A DNA stretch of 64,000 bases, taken from Symbiodinium natans (lineage: Eukaryota; Sar; Dinophyceae; Suessiales; Symbiodiniaceae). Shown in pieces: positions 1 through 11,999 of the stretch. A model generated the notes under the pieces. It ran no database searches. It had not been told where the DNA came from and worked only from the letters and a program-made list of their open reading frames with translations. Position numbers and translations under genes: made by a program. Numbering within the stretch: position 1 is the stretch's first letter; each line of letters begins with the position of its first letter. Location: positions 656,713 to 720,712 of the forward strand of contig CAJNDS010002845.1 of the NCBI GenBank assembly GCA_905221605.1, written 5' to 3'.

Positions 1-3000
1 TAGCCTTTACCTTAGAAATAGACAGGCGATGACACCCATCCGAGCTTCCCCCGTTTCTTTGTTATTGGGAAGCACGTTCCGGTTTGCGAGGCCCCCATCA
101 TGGCCATACCACCATTTGGGCCTTGCTGCCACAATGCTGCTTGGACAAGTTTGGATGCCCACCAGATCAAGGGTTCAAGGGCGGGGTGTCGGCGTTCCGC
201 GCCATGCTATAAGTTTCAAACATGCGCATGAACAAAAGCACCCTTCGTCACCCTTCGTCATCGTGTCCGCAGCATTTGCCCACAGCATGTCAGTCGAGGC
301 CTCATTCATGCCATTTCTTCCCATCAGCTTCTCGGACACCGAGCTGGAGCCAGCAGCTCGGCAGTTTCCTTGGGCTGATATATTTTTTGCTTTGCAGGTG
401 TGATACGAAAGGCTGATTCGGGGATCAGGGAGCAGATCTCCTTTCGTGGCATGAGGTAGCATCAATGAAGCAAAACGAATCAAGTCCGAAGGGACAGGCT
501 GCTGTAGCACCCCGGGAGCCGAACAGCTTCCAGGTTGTGGCTTACAACTCACATGTACAGACGTGATGCCCGTGATGCTACAACTCCGCGCAGGTGCTGA
601 TTCCTCCAGCGCCCTGCTTCTTTGCGTGGACTGGGCCCGGCCATCACAAAGGATTCAAGGGACTTCGGGTTGCAGCTTAGGCAGGCCCGTGCGGCAGCAC
701 CAGTCTTTCACAATTCTAGACCAGATCTGAGAGTGCTTTTGCAGCGCCAGTCGTACAGAAATGATGATGCATGACCTTCCTCATCTGGACCAGGAGGGCG
801 ATGAACTTAAGCGAAATTCCTCCATCGACCCTTCGTGTGGGTTCGTGCATGCAGTTTGAATGCCCCACGAAGCCTAAGCCCCGAAGACTCCGGCACCCAA
901 AATCCCACTTGCTCAACACCAGGCACTGTCCGAATTGAAGCGTCCAGTCACCCAGCTAGATGTGGCGAAGTCTTCGTCAGAGCCCCCATTGATCTGACCA
1001 GGTTTGGGCAAGATTAAGCCCGGCGGCATCGTCATGACGGCTTTGCCCTCCGCACTGCCGGTGCGTTGGGAGGGATCGGGTGGGTGTCTCGGATTTCGGG
1101 TCAAGTTGGTTGCCCCTTCTAGGAACCCCAGACAATAGGCGCCCTAATGTGTGGAAGCCCCAGCTGGTAAGCCTCAAGAGCTGAGAACCTCCCATCCGTT
1201 GCCCTGCCTACAGTCTTCAGGGAACAAGTGACAAGTGCGGAGCTTTGATCCCCATGCATGTCATTCATTTCAGGAGGCGCTTGGCTTCGTGGCATTGGTG
1301 GCGGACGCACCGGTCAATCTTGACCCGGTGGTGCCTGCGGCTTGTGATCTTTTTTTGGCCGAAAGGGGGGGGGGGGGGGGGAGGTTTTGGGATTCAGGTT
1401 TGGGATGAGCATTAAGTTTGGGAGTTTGTAGGGGTTTGTAGGAATCAAGCGTTCGACAATTCTAGAGTCTAGAGTTCATGTTTGGATTTGAAGCGGCTAA
1501 TTTGAAGCGTAGACGTAGACATCAGCAGAAGGGCACTGAAGTGTCAGTGAGTCGAGATGGGTCGTGGCACATTGAGCAACTCATCATAGGACCATGTCTT
1601 CGGCAATAGCACAGCCTGCAAAAGCCAAGAGCTTTCGATCCGCAATGAGAAGCCGCAATCCCTGTTAAGACTCTTAAATGAAATCTCCCAAACCCTGATT
1701 CAAGTCCTAATTGCTGCGGTCAAAGGAGGGTGCTCGGCTACCTGGATTTGGGGACCAGTTGCCAAGCTGCAGCTCAAGTGGTGGAGGATCATGATCACCT
1801 TGCTGGCGTGCTCGAGGGTTGACAAGCTTGCTGAGCACATCGTTGCATTCCTGAACGCCGCATGGGACTCCGACAAGGCTGACTCAACTGAGCTGCTGGC
1901 GCCTTCCCTCCGCATCGCCCGCTGCACCGCGCCGTGCTGTTTGCGTTGGCTTCGAGCGGCCGGGAAGCACACCCTTGGTTCATCGTCTTTGTTGTCGTCG
2001 GCAGTGACTATCGTTAGTACTGTGATTGCTGTTGCATACCCTGGCTGTTGCCATGATGTATGTTTTTGAAACATATGTTTTGGGTAAGATTCCGTAGGAT
2101 ACCGGGTGCCAACATGTGGACACATGATGACACATGCGGGTCCCCTTGCGTTGACTCTGGGCTGCTTTGAAGGAAACCAGAGTTTTGCTGCTTTTCTGTG
2201 GTTAGGCTTGTTTCGGGCCTGATTCTTCTGCGCAATGAATGCCCGAAGCCAAGATGGAAGGCTGTCAACCCAAGATCGTTCTAAATAAGTTCTTGAAGAC
2301 CGATGGAGCCTTCCATAAGGGGGGTGGTAACTCAACTAAGGGGTCGACGCATGATCTCAAGATGCGAAGGTCGAAGGCTCGAGGTCCACAACGAACCTTG
2401 AAAAACAATTAAAGACGTAACGTCCGAATACTCGGAAGTCTTCCAGTCTTCCAAATGTCGAAGGTACTTCTGCCCACAGGGGCATCGTTTCTTAGCGCCG
2501 CCACCAAAGTGCTCCGGACTGGTGGTTGCTGCAGCTCGTCAGTCATAGTGTCATAGTGCATGTCGAAGCAGGTTGAGTGTTTAAACAGTTTGAAACCTGA
2601 AGCTACTCAGGGTGGTTCAGGCGCACGGCGCATGCGTTGCACGAAGAGTTGCTTCATCAACAAATAGGAGGTATATACCCTGAAAACGTGCTGTTTAGGC
2701 CCGGGACTTTACCGGAGGCGTACTAAGCGATAAATTTCATGCTGATGCATGTGCCTTCATAGGGGCAAGGGGAAGGGATGGAGCTACAAGGTTGACGGGC
2801 AGTGGCACACGGAGGGCAGCGTTGCCAGTAGAAACCACGATCCGACAGCAGCAAGGATCCAGAATTGTCCCGACCGCGCCGCAGCCGACGGCGCAAGGAC
2901 TTGGGACCCTTTCGGCTTTCAGATGCTTTCATGTTAGTCCTTCCATCTTCGGAGCTTCGCCTTCGGGCCAGGTCTACGCCAAGTTGCACATCGATGCTGG

Positions 3001-6000
3001 AAAGCCCTAAAGGCGAACTCGCCTTAATAAAGGAACGAACAAAGAGTAGCAAGCAGGGGCTCTACAAACAACCAACATCTGCTCATGATTTCACTGCGTG
3101 TAGCCTCAGTGTCCAAACGTGGAGGATGGCTACAGGGAGGGACCGTCAGCACCCACCTTCATGGATGAAAGTGGCACCCTGGCTAAAGTGGGCGGAGCCG
3201 CTGCAGGTACCCACCGAGAGCTAGCAGCAGGGATTGTCCGCGGCCCGTTCACCTTGCGAAATCCCGAATACCAGGAACAGAGAATTGTCGGGCAAAGGTG
3301 CAAAGTGAGCACGTCTGTCAGAGCTGCAGGCTGCAAGGTCGCAATGATGTAGTGTCAGGTCGAGGTGTCCATACTCTTTTCATATGGGACCGCGGTGGTA
3401 TCGGCGTCATATTGCCGCATTCACGGCAAAATTACTTGTGGCTTCATTCGCACAGGCGCCGGCGAGCTCGAGGTCGTCCCTCTCTGTCCTTATCGGCTTT
3501 TCCTGCCATGTGTGCGGCACCGTGACAGGCGTCCCCGGGGCAAAGGCGCGGTCCAAAAGCTTTGACATGGTTTGCTGTAGAGGCTTTTCTCTCGAATAGT
3601 GAACGCTTGGACGTTTGTTGGGCTTTGGTAGTTATGCATGTTATGCCTGGTAGACCCTTACCTGTGCCCTGCCAACCCCTTTACTCCAAAGCGAATTCTC
3701 AGCCGCGTCGACGTCAACGCCTCGTGAAGCGCGTTAGTTGAGACTTGGAGTGAGGTGTCGTTGCGGAGAATTGGTTTTTGGAAAGCAGCCACACCCCCCC
3801 TTGCAGGTGTCGGCGCGCCCTAAGTTCGAAACCGCAAAGGTTCGGGTTTGAGTTCTTCACTGAACGGCAGATAGCTAGCGAGACACGCGGAACGGCAGCG
3901 ACTTCATTGCATGTAGGCGAGATTTCCGTCAGAGATCCTGACCGTCCCGGGGTTCATTTCGGGTGTTTCTATTTGACATGGGTTTCGTACGTCCTTCATA
4001 CGTGTTCATAATGCTTTCGTCGTGCTGAATAGCTTTCCAAGCCACAGCATCGCATTCCCGGCAGGCCGTGAGGGCCCAGCACCCTGTGTGGCGCAATTGG
4101 GACGGATCTGGGCGCCTTGACTGCGAGGTTTGTGTTGCGGGCCAGAGATCGGTTTTGGACGTTTCGGGTTCGGTACCTCTGTACCTTGCCATTACGTGAA
4201 GCAATGGGCTTGGCCCATGCTGATTAGGAAGCCGCAAAGCGATTTAATGTTCGGGACTTTGCCCAAACAAGCCAGAACACCCTGAATCCAAACCCCTAAG
4301 CTAGTTCGCTAGTTCCGAGTTCGCGTTCCGGCTTCACGGTTCTTCGAATACCTCGAACTGGGACCTTCATCTTCATCCATTTCAGGGCTTTCAGGGCTTT
4401 TGGGCATCGGGGTGTGGAAGCCGACTCCAAGGACTGGGGAAGAAGTTGAGAGCCCTCCAGAAAAGGGCTCACAGCCGAAATAGGGTTCAGAACTCAGACC
4501 TCTCAGAGCTACTAATAGCCAATAGCAAGCTCAGAGTTCAGCAACAAGAGCAAGAAACTGCTGATCAGCTCGTTGCAGGTGTTCACGCCCCCGAACTCTT
4601 GTGGATCAGTGGTGGCAGCCCCCAGAGTTGCAGTGGTGGACCCGGAAGGAGCTTCTCAGTGCAGCTAGGTGCAGCTCCAGGTGCAGCCTGACCAACTCCG
4701 GAGTCCACCTGAACACTTCAGGGACGATGCAAGATGATGTAAACATGTGCACACGTGTATAAACATGCAGAGCCCCCAGGATTGCAAACCGCTCATGTTT
4801 TGGTGTTTTAAAGACCTGGGGCCCAAGCCACCAGGACCAGTGGGCTTCGACGGACGCTCGTCTGAGGTCGTCGTGACAGGCCCGACACCGACACCTTCGG
4901 CGTGCTTGTACGTTGCAGAAACCTTGCAAATTTCAAAGGGTCCACCGAAACTTATATAATCCTTGACGTCTAGGCTTGGGCTAGGGAGCATCTTCTTCGA
5001 GAAGCAATGTTGGACCCACCGCTGTCAGGTGGCAAGGTGGCCCTCCCCCCGGATACTCTGGTCCAACTCGTGCTGCCATCCACATATTTCCGCGACCTGG
5101 TTTGGATCAGTGCTTTTTCCAAGTTCCATGTGCGCGAGCTTCCCACTCCCCAACATGCACAATGCATCTCCAACGGCCCGCGGTCCACTGCATGCAGTCA
5201 AAAGTTTTTGTTCGTGACAGCCTCGTGATGGAGGCACAGGGTCACAGGGTTGGGAGTTGAAGCTATCGAGCCCTCGGGGCTCTGTGGGTCCTTGTGACTC
5301 CTTGGCACGTAATGATGTGGTGTGGTGCAGGCCCTGGCGATGTCAGGTCTCCTTTGCCGCGCTGCTGCTTGCATGAACCATGATCTATTGCAAAGTGATC
5401 ACTTCTGCCATCCCCACGTTGCCCCCACACTGCCCCGCATTCTCCCAGTTCTGAGCCCCTTAAGACCTTGCAGGCTGGGAGCTCTCTGCGGCGGAGACCG
5501 AGCGCTGCCGGTTGCTATCCGGACGCCTTCAATGACTGCCACTGACATGCTAGAGTCCGCTAGAGGTACTGCTAGTCTAGAAAGCAGCTAGTACAGCTCA
5601 TTCATATTCCAGCCGCAAGCAGTAAAACCCCAGCACGGCTTTTATCAGCGATATCTTGTTCCCTGACTGAAGTCACGACAACGGACGGGATCCTTTTTTT
5701 ATGGCATGCGTGCTGTGAAGTCATTCAGACAAGGTGGGGTTTGGATGATGGGTGGGTACCAACGCCGTGTTTCTAAGGCTGCCATATCTGCTCTCCCTTC
5801 GTCGCCCTACCTGATTGACCTGGCCTTGTAGGTTGTAGATTGTTTCAAGGTGTCCTGCCGGGGCAAGGTGGTTCAATTCGTGCGGAGACCAGTCAACAAT
5901 CTGCACCCTTTATCCTGGCCTTTCTGCAGGCTCCGATCGAAATGCTAGATAGGTAGGATGGCCAATCGCAAAATTTGCTATGCCCTTCGCAGCTCATCTC

Positions 6001-7195
6001 CAGACACAGGTAGCTCTCCCTGAACCTGGTACTGGGCTGCTTGTCTCCGCATGCCTCCGCCTCCAGCATTCCATCTGACTGCTTAAAGGAAGCTTCGCGC
6101 AGCAGGGTGAGGTGAACAAGAGAAAAGCACACAGCTTTTGTAGGGGTCGCAGGGATGACAGGCAAGGTTTGTGAGATGCACCTAGGGGCCTAGCTGCGCT
6201 GTGCTGCCCTTTGACACCCGGCCACTTCCTTCGTAGCCTCGTGAACGTCATCAAGATGCACCAGCCTGCAACCGTGGCATACGGTAACGCGAGCCGCATC
6301 ATGCAAGGGCGCGCGCCCCTTGACAAGTAAGGGCCCTTGCACGGCTTGGTCCCCCCTGGTTCTGTGATACGTGTGCAGAAAAACTCGTCTCATGTTCTGA
6401 GAACCAGGGGCTGTGGCCGCCTTGCCCAAGGCCACTGACAGGTACAAGCTCCCATAGAGTCAGAAAGAGCCTCGCATCGAGCTGGACTTCACCGGAGGCT
6501 GTGAAAGCGCCTCCCGAGAGCTGGCGGCTGAGAAGTCGCGTGAGGCCTTCCCAGCAATGAGGCATCATCTTCTCCGCAGCGTGAGAGTACCATAGCCGTC
6601 CTCGTGCCAATGTCGGAATTCTTTGGGCACAGAGCCCACGCTCAGGATGCCTCGGGCAGACAAAAAACTGAGTGCCAGCAATCCTGCAACCTCGACCGGT
6701 TGTGCCGCACGTTGTGGCTACTTGGCGCCCATGTCCTTGCAGCATCGGCACCTGAGGCGCAACTGCAGCTGGCTGCTGTTACCACCGACAAGGCCAGTCT
6801 AAGTATCCGGGTATGGAAGGCACGGGAAGATTCCAGGCGCAGAATGTACGTAGTGACGGTGACACGAAGGGTCGCTACGAGTAAACATCGCGCTGCGTGC
6901 ACGAAGTGTCCATGGGCCCAAGCAACAAATATCTTGCATGCTCGGAAAGCTTCCTTCCTTTGCAGGGAATGCGAGGAGCTGCAGAGGCCGGATCTTGGGT
7001 TCTAGGGTCTTAGACTTGGGCTCTTCTGAGGCTCTTGGCTCGTTTCAGGGCTCAGAAGGGCATCCAGCAAGCGACAACTCGGCGGTCAAGGAGCTCTAGT
7101 GACTCTAGTGGATAAAGTTGCGTAAGTTATTCAACATGATGGGCTCGACGGCAAGCTCCGGGATTCCACAGCCTGTTGAGCCCTTTCTGACTGAA
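1..7195. other. No recognisable gene
   Basis: I see no protein motif, RNA gene or tandem array that I can name in this stretch. Open frames are short and overlap on both strands without family-like sequence. A G-run lies near 1365-1382. The stretch could be intergenic or could hold introns and distant 5' exons of the cyclase gene that starts further right. Confidence 0.5.
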
Positions 7196-7198
7196 GTT

Positions 7199-7866
7199 CG
7201 CTCTGCCCGTGGATGGCATCTTGAGGGATGCGCAGCAGCTCAAGGTCAAGGTATGTTTGGGATGTTGGGTTGGAGAAGTTTGGCGCCGCCCTGGAGCGCA
7301 TCGATTGTCGTCTTCTCATTCTCTCGAAAGTTTCATGTGTCCTCGATCCCTTGCAAGGTTCGCCTCATTTGGCACATCTTCTCAAAGACGTCGGGGGCTT
7401 GGACATCGGGAGTCTTCGGGTCTCATTCAATGATCCGGTTTGGGGTTCCAGGGGGCGCAGGCATACAACTCGTGGGTGCAGGGCGCCCATCGCCTCAGCT
7501 TCAAAATTTTCAGAAGACCTGCAGGATCCAAAGACCCGCAATCTTCTTCCTTCAAGTGAGGAAAATGTTCAGGATGATACCTTGAGCCAGTGGTCAAGAA
7601 CCGTGAAGGAGCACGCTGACTCTGGGTTCAGGGAGAAAGCTCGCAAAGGAGCTAGAGTCAGCTAGAGGCGCAGGATTAAGATCCATGCCTGATTCACGCA
7701 AATGTTGCCATGCTTGGTCTTAGCTACTCTGAGCATCTGCTCCCATTTCACAGGTAGAACAAGTGGAGGCCCTATCAGCATCCCGAACGTCTGGATCAAG
7801 GCCCTTGCGTGAGCCAAGGAAAGTTGCCATACGATCCTGGGGGAAGTACGTTCCCTGGCCAGTGGT
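7199..7866 (+). CDS. Candidate upstream exons of the cyclase gene
   Basis: Three protein-like pieces lie just before the cyclase catalytic exons and read in the same direction. The first (about 7199-7250) reads LPVDGILRDAQQLK and ends at a strong AAG|GTATGT donor. The second (7525 to about 7602) follows GCAG and reads DPKTRNLLPSSEENVQDD. The third (7819-7864 or 7866) follows CCAAG|G and contains WGKYVPWPVV. In many class III cyclases a (G/R)YVP..VV motif sits shortly before the first metal-binding aspartate, so the third piece is the best supported. A short linking exon between about 7.87 and 9.08 kb is missing from my reading. The first two pieces are weaker and could belong to a separate N-terminal domain or be chance open frames. 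Confidence 0.4.
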
Positions 7867-8339
7867 GCCACTCGACCCCGATGTGAGGTTGACGTTCGTT
7901 TTTGGTCTTTGGGCCGTCCATAGGTGTCCTTTTTGGCACAGGGCTTCGCTAGGAGTTGGCAGGCACTTTTGGTTTTGCACTGTAGGAACCGAGTCTGAGT
8001 CACCGGCATCCGCCCCAAGTTCCCGGCACGAGAGGCACCCAAACCATTGGGCCGAGACCTGAGGCAGAATCTCCTTGTAGCTGGGGAGGAGGTCCGGCCA
8101 AAGATTGAGGAGCGGGAGGCCCGAGTCGGACTTGGGAAGGGTGAAACGCTTTGGGTCCCTAAAGGTCGAGAGGGGGCATCTTAGGGAAAAGAATTGTCTT
8201 GATGGATCTTTTTCTAACGTCTCGGTCAAATTGTCCTTAGCATGATGGCACATTCCTCCCGGCCTTGAGTGCAAGCTGCAGTGGAGATCATCGGCTTCCA
8301 AGCTTGAGCCTTCAGGGCTTGAAATGCGAAAAGGTGAAT

Positions 8340-8468
8340 GGAGGAGAGAGTGTGCAAGAGAGAGAGAGAGAGAGAGAGGGAGCGAGCGAAGCGAGAGCGA
8401 GCAGTGAGAGAGAGCGCAGTGAGAGAGAGCGCAGTGAGAGAGAGAGAGAGAGAGAGAGCAGTGAAAGG
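8340..8468. repeat. GA-rich microsatellite with GCAGTGAGAGAGA units
   Basis: A (GA)n run near 8356-8378 is followed by copies of a roughly 15-bp unit (agcgcagtgagagag) and another (GA)n run. It lies between the candidate 7.8-kb exon and the first clear catalytic exon of the cyclase, so probably in an intron. Confidence 0.9.
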
Positions 8469-9083
8469 AGGGGTCGGGGGGGGCTACTGTAGCTAACGAT
8501 GTATCTGGGGGTGTTGACTTAATGCACGCTGCAGGCAGTGCCACAGATTTGGCAAACACCAGTTGCAAAGACAAGGGGGGGGGTGCGGCGAGTAGTTTTG
8601 CGGGATGTTGCGGGTTGAGGGTCAGCAGTGTTTTGCCAGGTCCTTTGGCTAGCTCGATCGACTGACCGCCCTAAACACAGGGGGCGCGAACCGCGAGCGC
8701 CGGTCCCTCAACCCCCAAGAGAGAGAGAGGATGCTAAAAGGTTGCCAACTCACCTCAGGGGGGAGCTTTATCTCAAGCTTCACGTCGACCGGACTCGTGA
8801 AAGTTGGGTGCACCTGGTGCGGGAACCCCGCCTTCCGGCCCGGAAGAGTAGAGGAAGAGCAGAGACAGCAACACGCAGAAGAGAACGAAGACTTGTGAGG
8901 GGGAGGCGTGGTCGGCGATGAGGGCCATTTCTTGGGGATTCATTCGGGGGGGTATATGGAGCTGTGCCTTGCCAGTTCGTGTGGACTTGGCTGGGGGCAT
9001 GGTGTGGTCACCTTGCCTGAAGCAGAAAGACAGAGGGCATGAGAGTAAAGGAATGAAGCAAACATGCCTACTTGGCTGCACAG

Positions 9084-11860
9084 GTGACGCTGTTCTTCTC
9101 AGACATGGCCTCCTTCACAAGCAACTTGGCAGTGAATGGCCTGGAAACCAGGCGGTTGCTGGGTACCGGAGGGGCCAAGAAGGGAAAGGAGCAGCAACAA
9201 CACCAATCTGTCGCAATCACTAGCTTAGACCATTGAAGCTTGGACCTGCAGCATCGTCTCAGCTAAAACCCTGGTGTATCTCACCACACCGCAGTATTCG
9301 TAGCCCCAAAACTCAGTGCCGAGCAACACAACGACAATTCTTTCTTGTAGTGCAAAGCGGAAGGTAGCACAAAGACCAGTATGCACGTGTGTGTGTGTGT
9401 ATTCATATTACTCGAATGTGAAGTAGCTCCCACAAGCGGCAACACAGCTCTCAGGAGGTTCGTCGGGACCCATGTAGTTTGAAGATGATGGCCAGAATTA
9501 CAGGGCCAGGCCTCCGGCGCCAGTATTTGCCCAACAAGCAAATCACTGGAGGGGAACCCAACCAATCTGGTCGGTACAGTCATCAATTGACAAATGAGAG
9601 GTGATGTTGAGGAAATCGGGCGGGGGGGGGGGGGTGGGGCAGGCAGCAGCTAGAACGATGCTCAGGGAAAGCCTTCGTGATGTGTTAACCAAGCCTCTGA
9701 TCGTGAAGCACCGATTGCTGATTGCATGACTGCTTGTCTCTCCTCTCCCTCTCTCTCTTTGTGTCTGTTCTTTCTCTGTCTCTCTCTTTCTGTCCTCGCT
9801 TGCTCGCTCGCTGCCTATCTGTCCCTCCCTCTCTCTCTCTCTCACTTTCCCGCTCTGATGAGGTGCAGGCCACAATGATGTGTGAAGACAGAATCGGAAG
9901 CTGTGGAAGAGTAAGCGACTAGCTCCCGGTGGATGAGCTGCCTGTGGATGAGCTGCCACTGTGTTTATTCATGCAGGTATTGTCGAGAAGCTGGAGCCAG
10001 AACAGACGCTGCTACTTCTTAGTCGATACTTCAACGACATGTCGGAAGTGCCGCTTGCCTGCAGCCGTTAAAAGGTGCCCTACGTTTGCATGCTCTTCGC
10101 TTGCGCCTCTCGAATGTCGTTGTGAATTGCATGTGCGAGCAGTTTCTCAGTGGCAGCGGACCGTTAGACTTTGCCAGAAGTCACGAGCTGTATCAGTTGG
10201 GGGTCTCAGAACCTTGGAAAGCCCGTTCTTTTGCTGGGATTTGCTTCTCAGTTCAGGCATGAGCTCCAGCAAGTAGAAGCCCCACAGAATCACAGCAGCA
10301 AGATACCCGTCCCTATATGCCCTGCGAGGATTGACAAGTTCGGCGGCATCGTGATTGAGTTCATTGGCGATGCTATCTATGCCGTCTTTGGGGCGCCGGT
10401 GCGGAACCGGGAGCATGCAGAGGCAGCTTGATGTGAGCTCCAGGGTTCATGCTATTCGAATTGCTCTGCTCGTTGATTTTATTTGTCTACTCTATGCTGA
10501 AAGATGGATAGCTGGACAGGTAGATAGCTGTAGTCCAGGAAGGGAGCAACTTGTGCCGTCAGATCTGATGCACGGGCCACGTCAGCAAGCTTACATCATC
10601 CAGATTTTCCAGAGCTGTGGGCATCATGGGCAGGCGGGCGCGAAAGCCATGATTAAGATGCTGAAGACTGTGCAGCGCATCAATGCCTGGGCGAAGCAGC
10701 GACTGCTTCCCGAGGCGGGCCTCTTGTCGGAGTTCTTGTGTGTTGAGACAATAGACTCAACAGACGCAATAGACGATGCTCACTCTAGCAGAGGATTCCA
10801 TTGCCAAAGAAGTGCAATCTTTGACAGTCTGGAAGTGGCTTATTTTCACAAAGTCCGTGGATCAGCCCTTGCAGGTCAGCATCCGCTGCGGCTTACATTC
10901 CGGCCCTGTTCAAGTCGGAAACATGGGCTTCCACTCGCGGCTCAAGTACGGAGTCATGGGTACCTCAACTTTGGCTTCAGCTAGCTTAGCAGCTACCTCG
11001 TGCAATAAGTGTGCAGTCACTGCAGTCGTTTCGTTGTCCTTTACGGCTTCGACCATTTTGCCTGCCGTTCTTTGGAAGTCCTCTGTGCTATTGCTGTTTT
11101 GTTTCTTTGCTTGTTGCTCTCAAGGCTCAGATCAAGTTAGCTGGCAGCTAGGTTGGCGCTTCCAGGGACTGGGATCTGCCACTGCACGCCTTCTTTAGTT
11201 CTTGTGAGCCTGTGGCAGAGGCTTCGTGAGAGGCTAAATTACAAGGTGCAACGCCAAACTTGTTCTTCTCGCTCCTGTGGGTACGTTACGGTTACGTAAG
11301 TTAAGTCCAAAGCTCAGCTACTCAGGCGCCGGCTCAGAGATTCCCTCGAAGCTGGAGGAGACACCACAGCCACAAAATGAAGATTCCGAGTGCCACTGGG
11401 TCACTGGATGACTGCGTCTTTGCTCACTTGCTGTTAGGGATGAACGGATACGAAGCCAAGTTCGAAACTGCAGCAAAGGGATGTCCTGAACAATGCACAC
11501 GATTCATCTCGATTCCACATCGGCTCGGCAGCTTCAGGAGATGAACAAAACCTACGGCACCCACAACCTCATCTCTGAGTCGACATTCCACAAGTTGCCA
11601 CCAGATGAGCCCCCCAGCTGCACCGTTCTCTTGGAACCGGCTAACTCTGGAAGAGGAGGTCTGGCTTTGGATGTTCAACCATAGTCACCGTGCTGGCGCA
11701 GGGTCAAGAGTTAAGAGTGACTTGCTGTGCAGGTATGTGATGAGACCCATCGACTTCGTGGACATGTCGTGCCTTGGCCACTGAACCGATGAACCGCTCT
11801 TTCACCAAGTGAACCTTCAGGGAAAATCAGGTGCATGTCATGTTGGATAAGACGATTCGG
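9084..11860 (+). CDS. Class III adenylate/guanylate cyclase catalytic domain, multi-exon
   Basis: The product makes a cyclic nucleotide (cAMP or cGMP) from the NTP. Exons read in phase: 9084-9120 (VTLFFSDMASFTS, first metal Asp), 9977-10040 (IVEKLEPEQTLLLLSRYFND), 10329-10425 (GGIVIEFIGDAIYAVFGAP, second metal Asp), 10634-10714 (KMLKTVQRINAWAK), 10875-10959 (IRCGLHSGPVQVGNMG), 11326-11357 (EIPSKLE), 11538-11608 (EMNKTYGTHNLISE), 11733-11768 (YVMRPIDFVDM) and 11821 to about 11860 (ENQVHVML, end uncertain). Donors are GC at 9121, 10426, 10715 and 11609, GT at 10041, 10960 and 11769, and GA at 11358. Every acceptor is AG|G. Order and spacing match the complete catalytic domain. Odd points: Glu in the base-recognition position before FIGD, and Glu and Lys where the family usually has Asn and Arg near SRLE. 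The natural nucleotide is therefore uncertain. I could not find the stop codon. Confidence 0.9.
9385..9400. repeat. (GT)n microsatellite
   Basis: Short GT dinucleotide run within the cyclase intron 9121-9976. Confidence 0.8.
9735..9850. repeat. CT-rich polypyrimidine tract
   Basis: Dense CT repeats on the + strand, inside the GC-AG intron 9121-9976 of the cyclase gene. Its composition is the reverse complement of the GA-rich tract near 8.4 kb. Confidence 0.85.
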
Positions 11861-11999
11861 AATCTGAATCGTTGCGACCGGGTCTGTAAAGTCTACCTGG
11901 CAGAGAAAGACACCCTAAGATATCCCCACACCCCACACCTTCAGTTCTGAGCAAGTCATCCAAACGGGTGCTCGGGCATGGATCGGCAGTAGCAAAGCT

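Noticed and set aside
7720-8574. 284-codon open frame on the minus strand
   Set aside because: It is driven by the CT/GA microsatellite (poly Leu-Ser), overlaps a better cyclase motif on the plus strand, and has no family-like sequence.
10355-10984. 209-codon open frame on the plus strand
   Set aside because: It contains the real exon 10634-10714 but is otherwise intron read-through; the neighbouring cyclase exons are in other frames.
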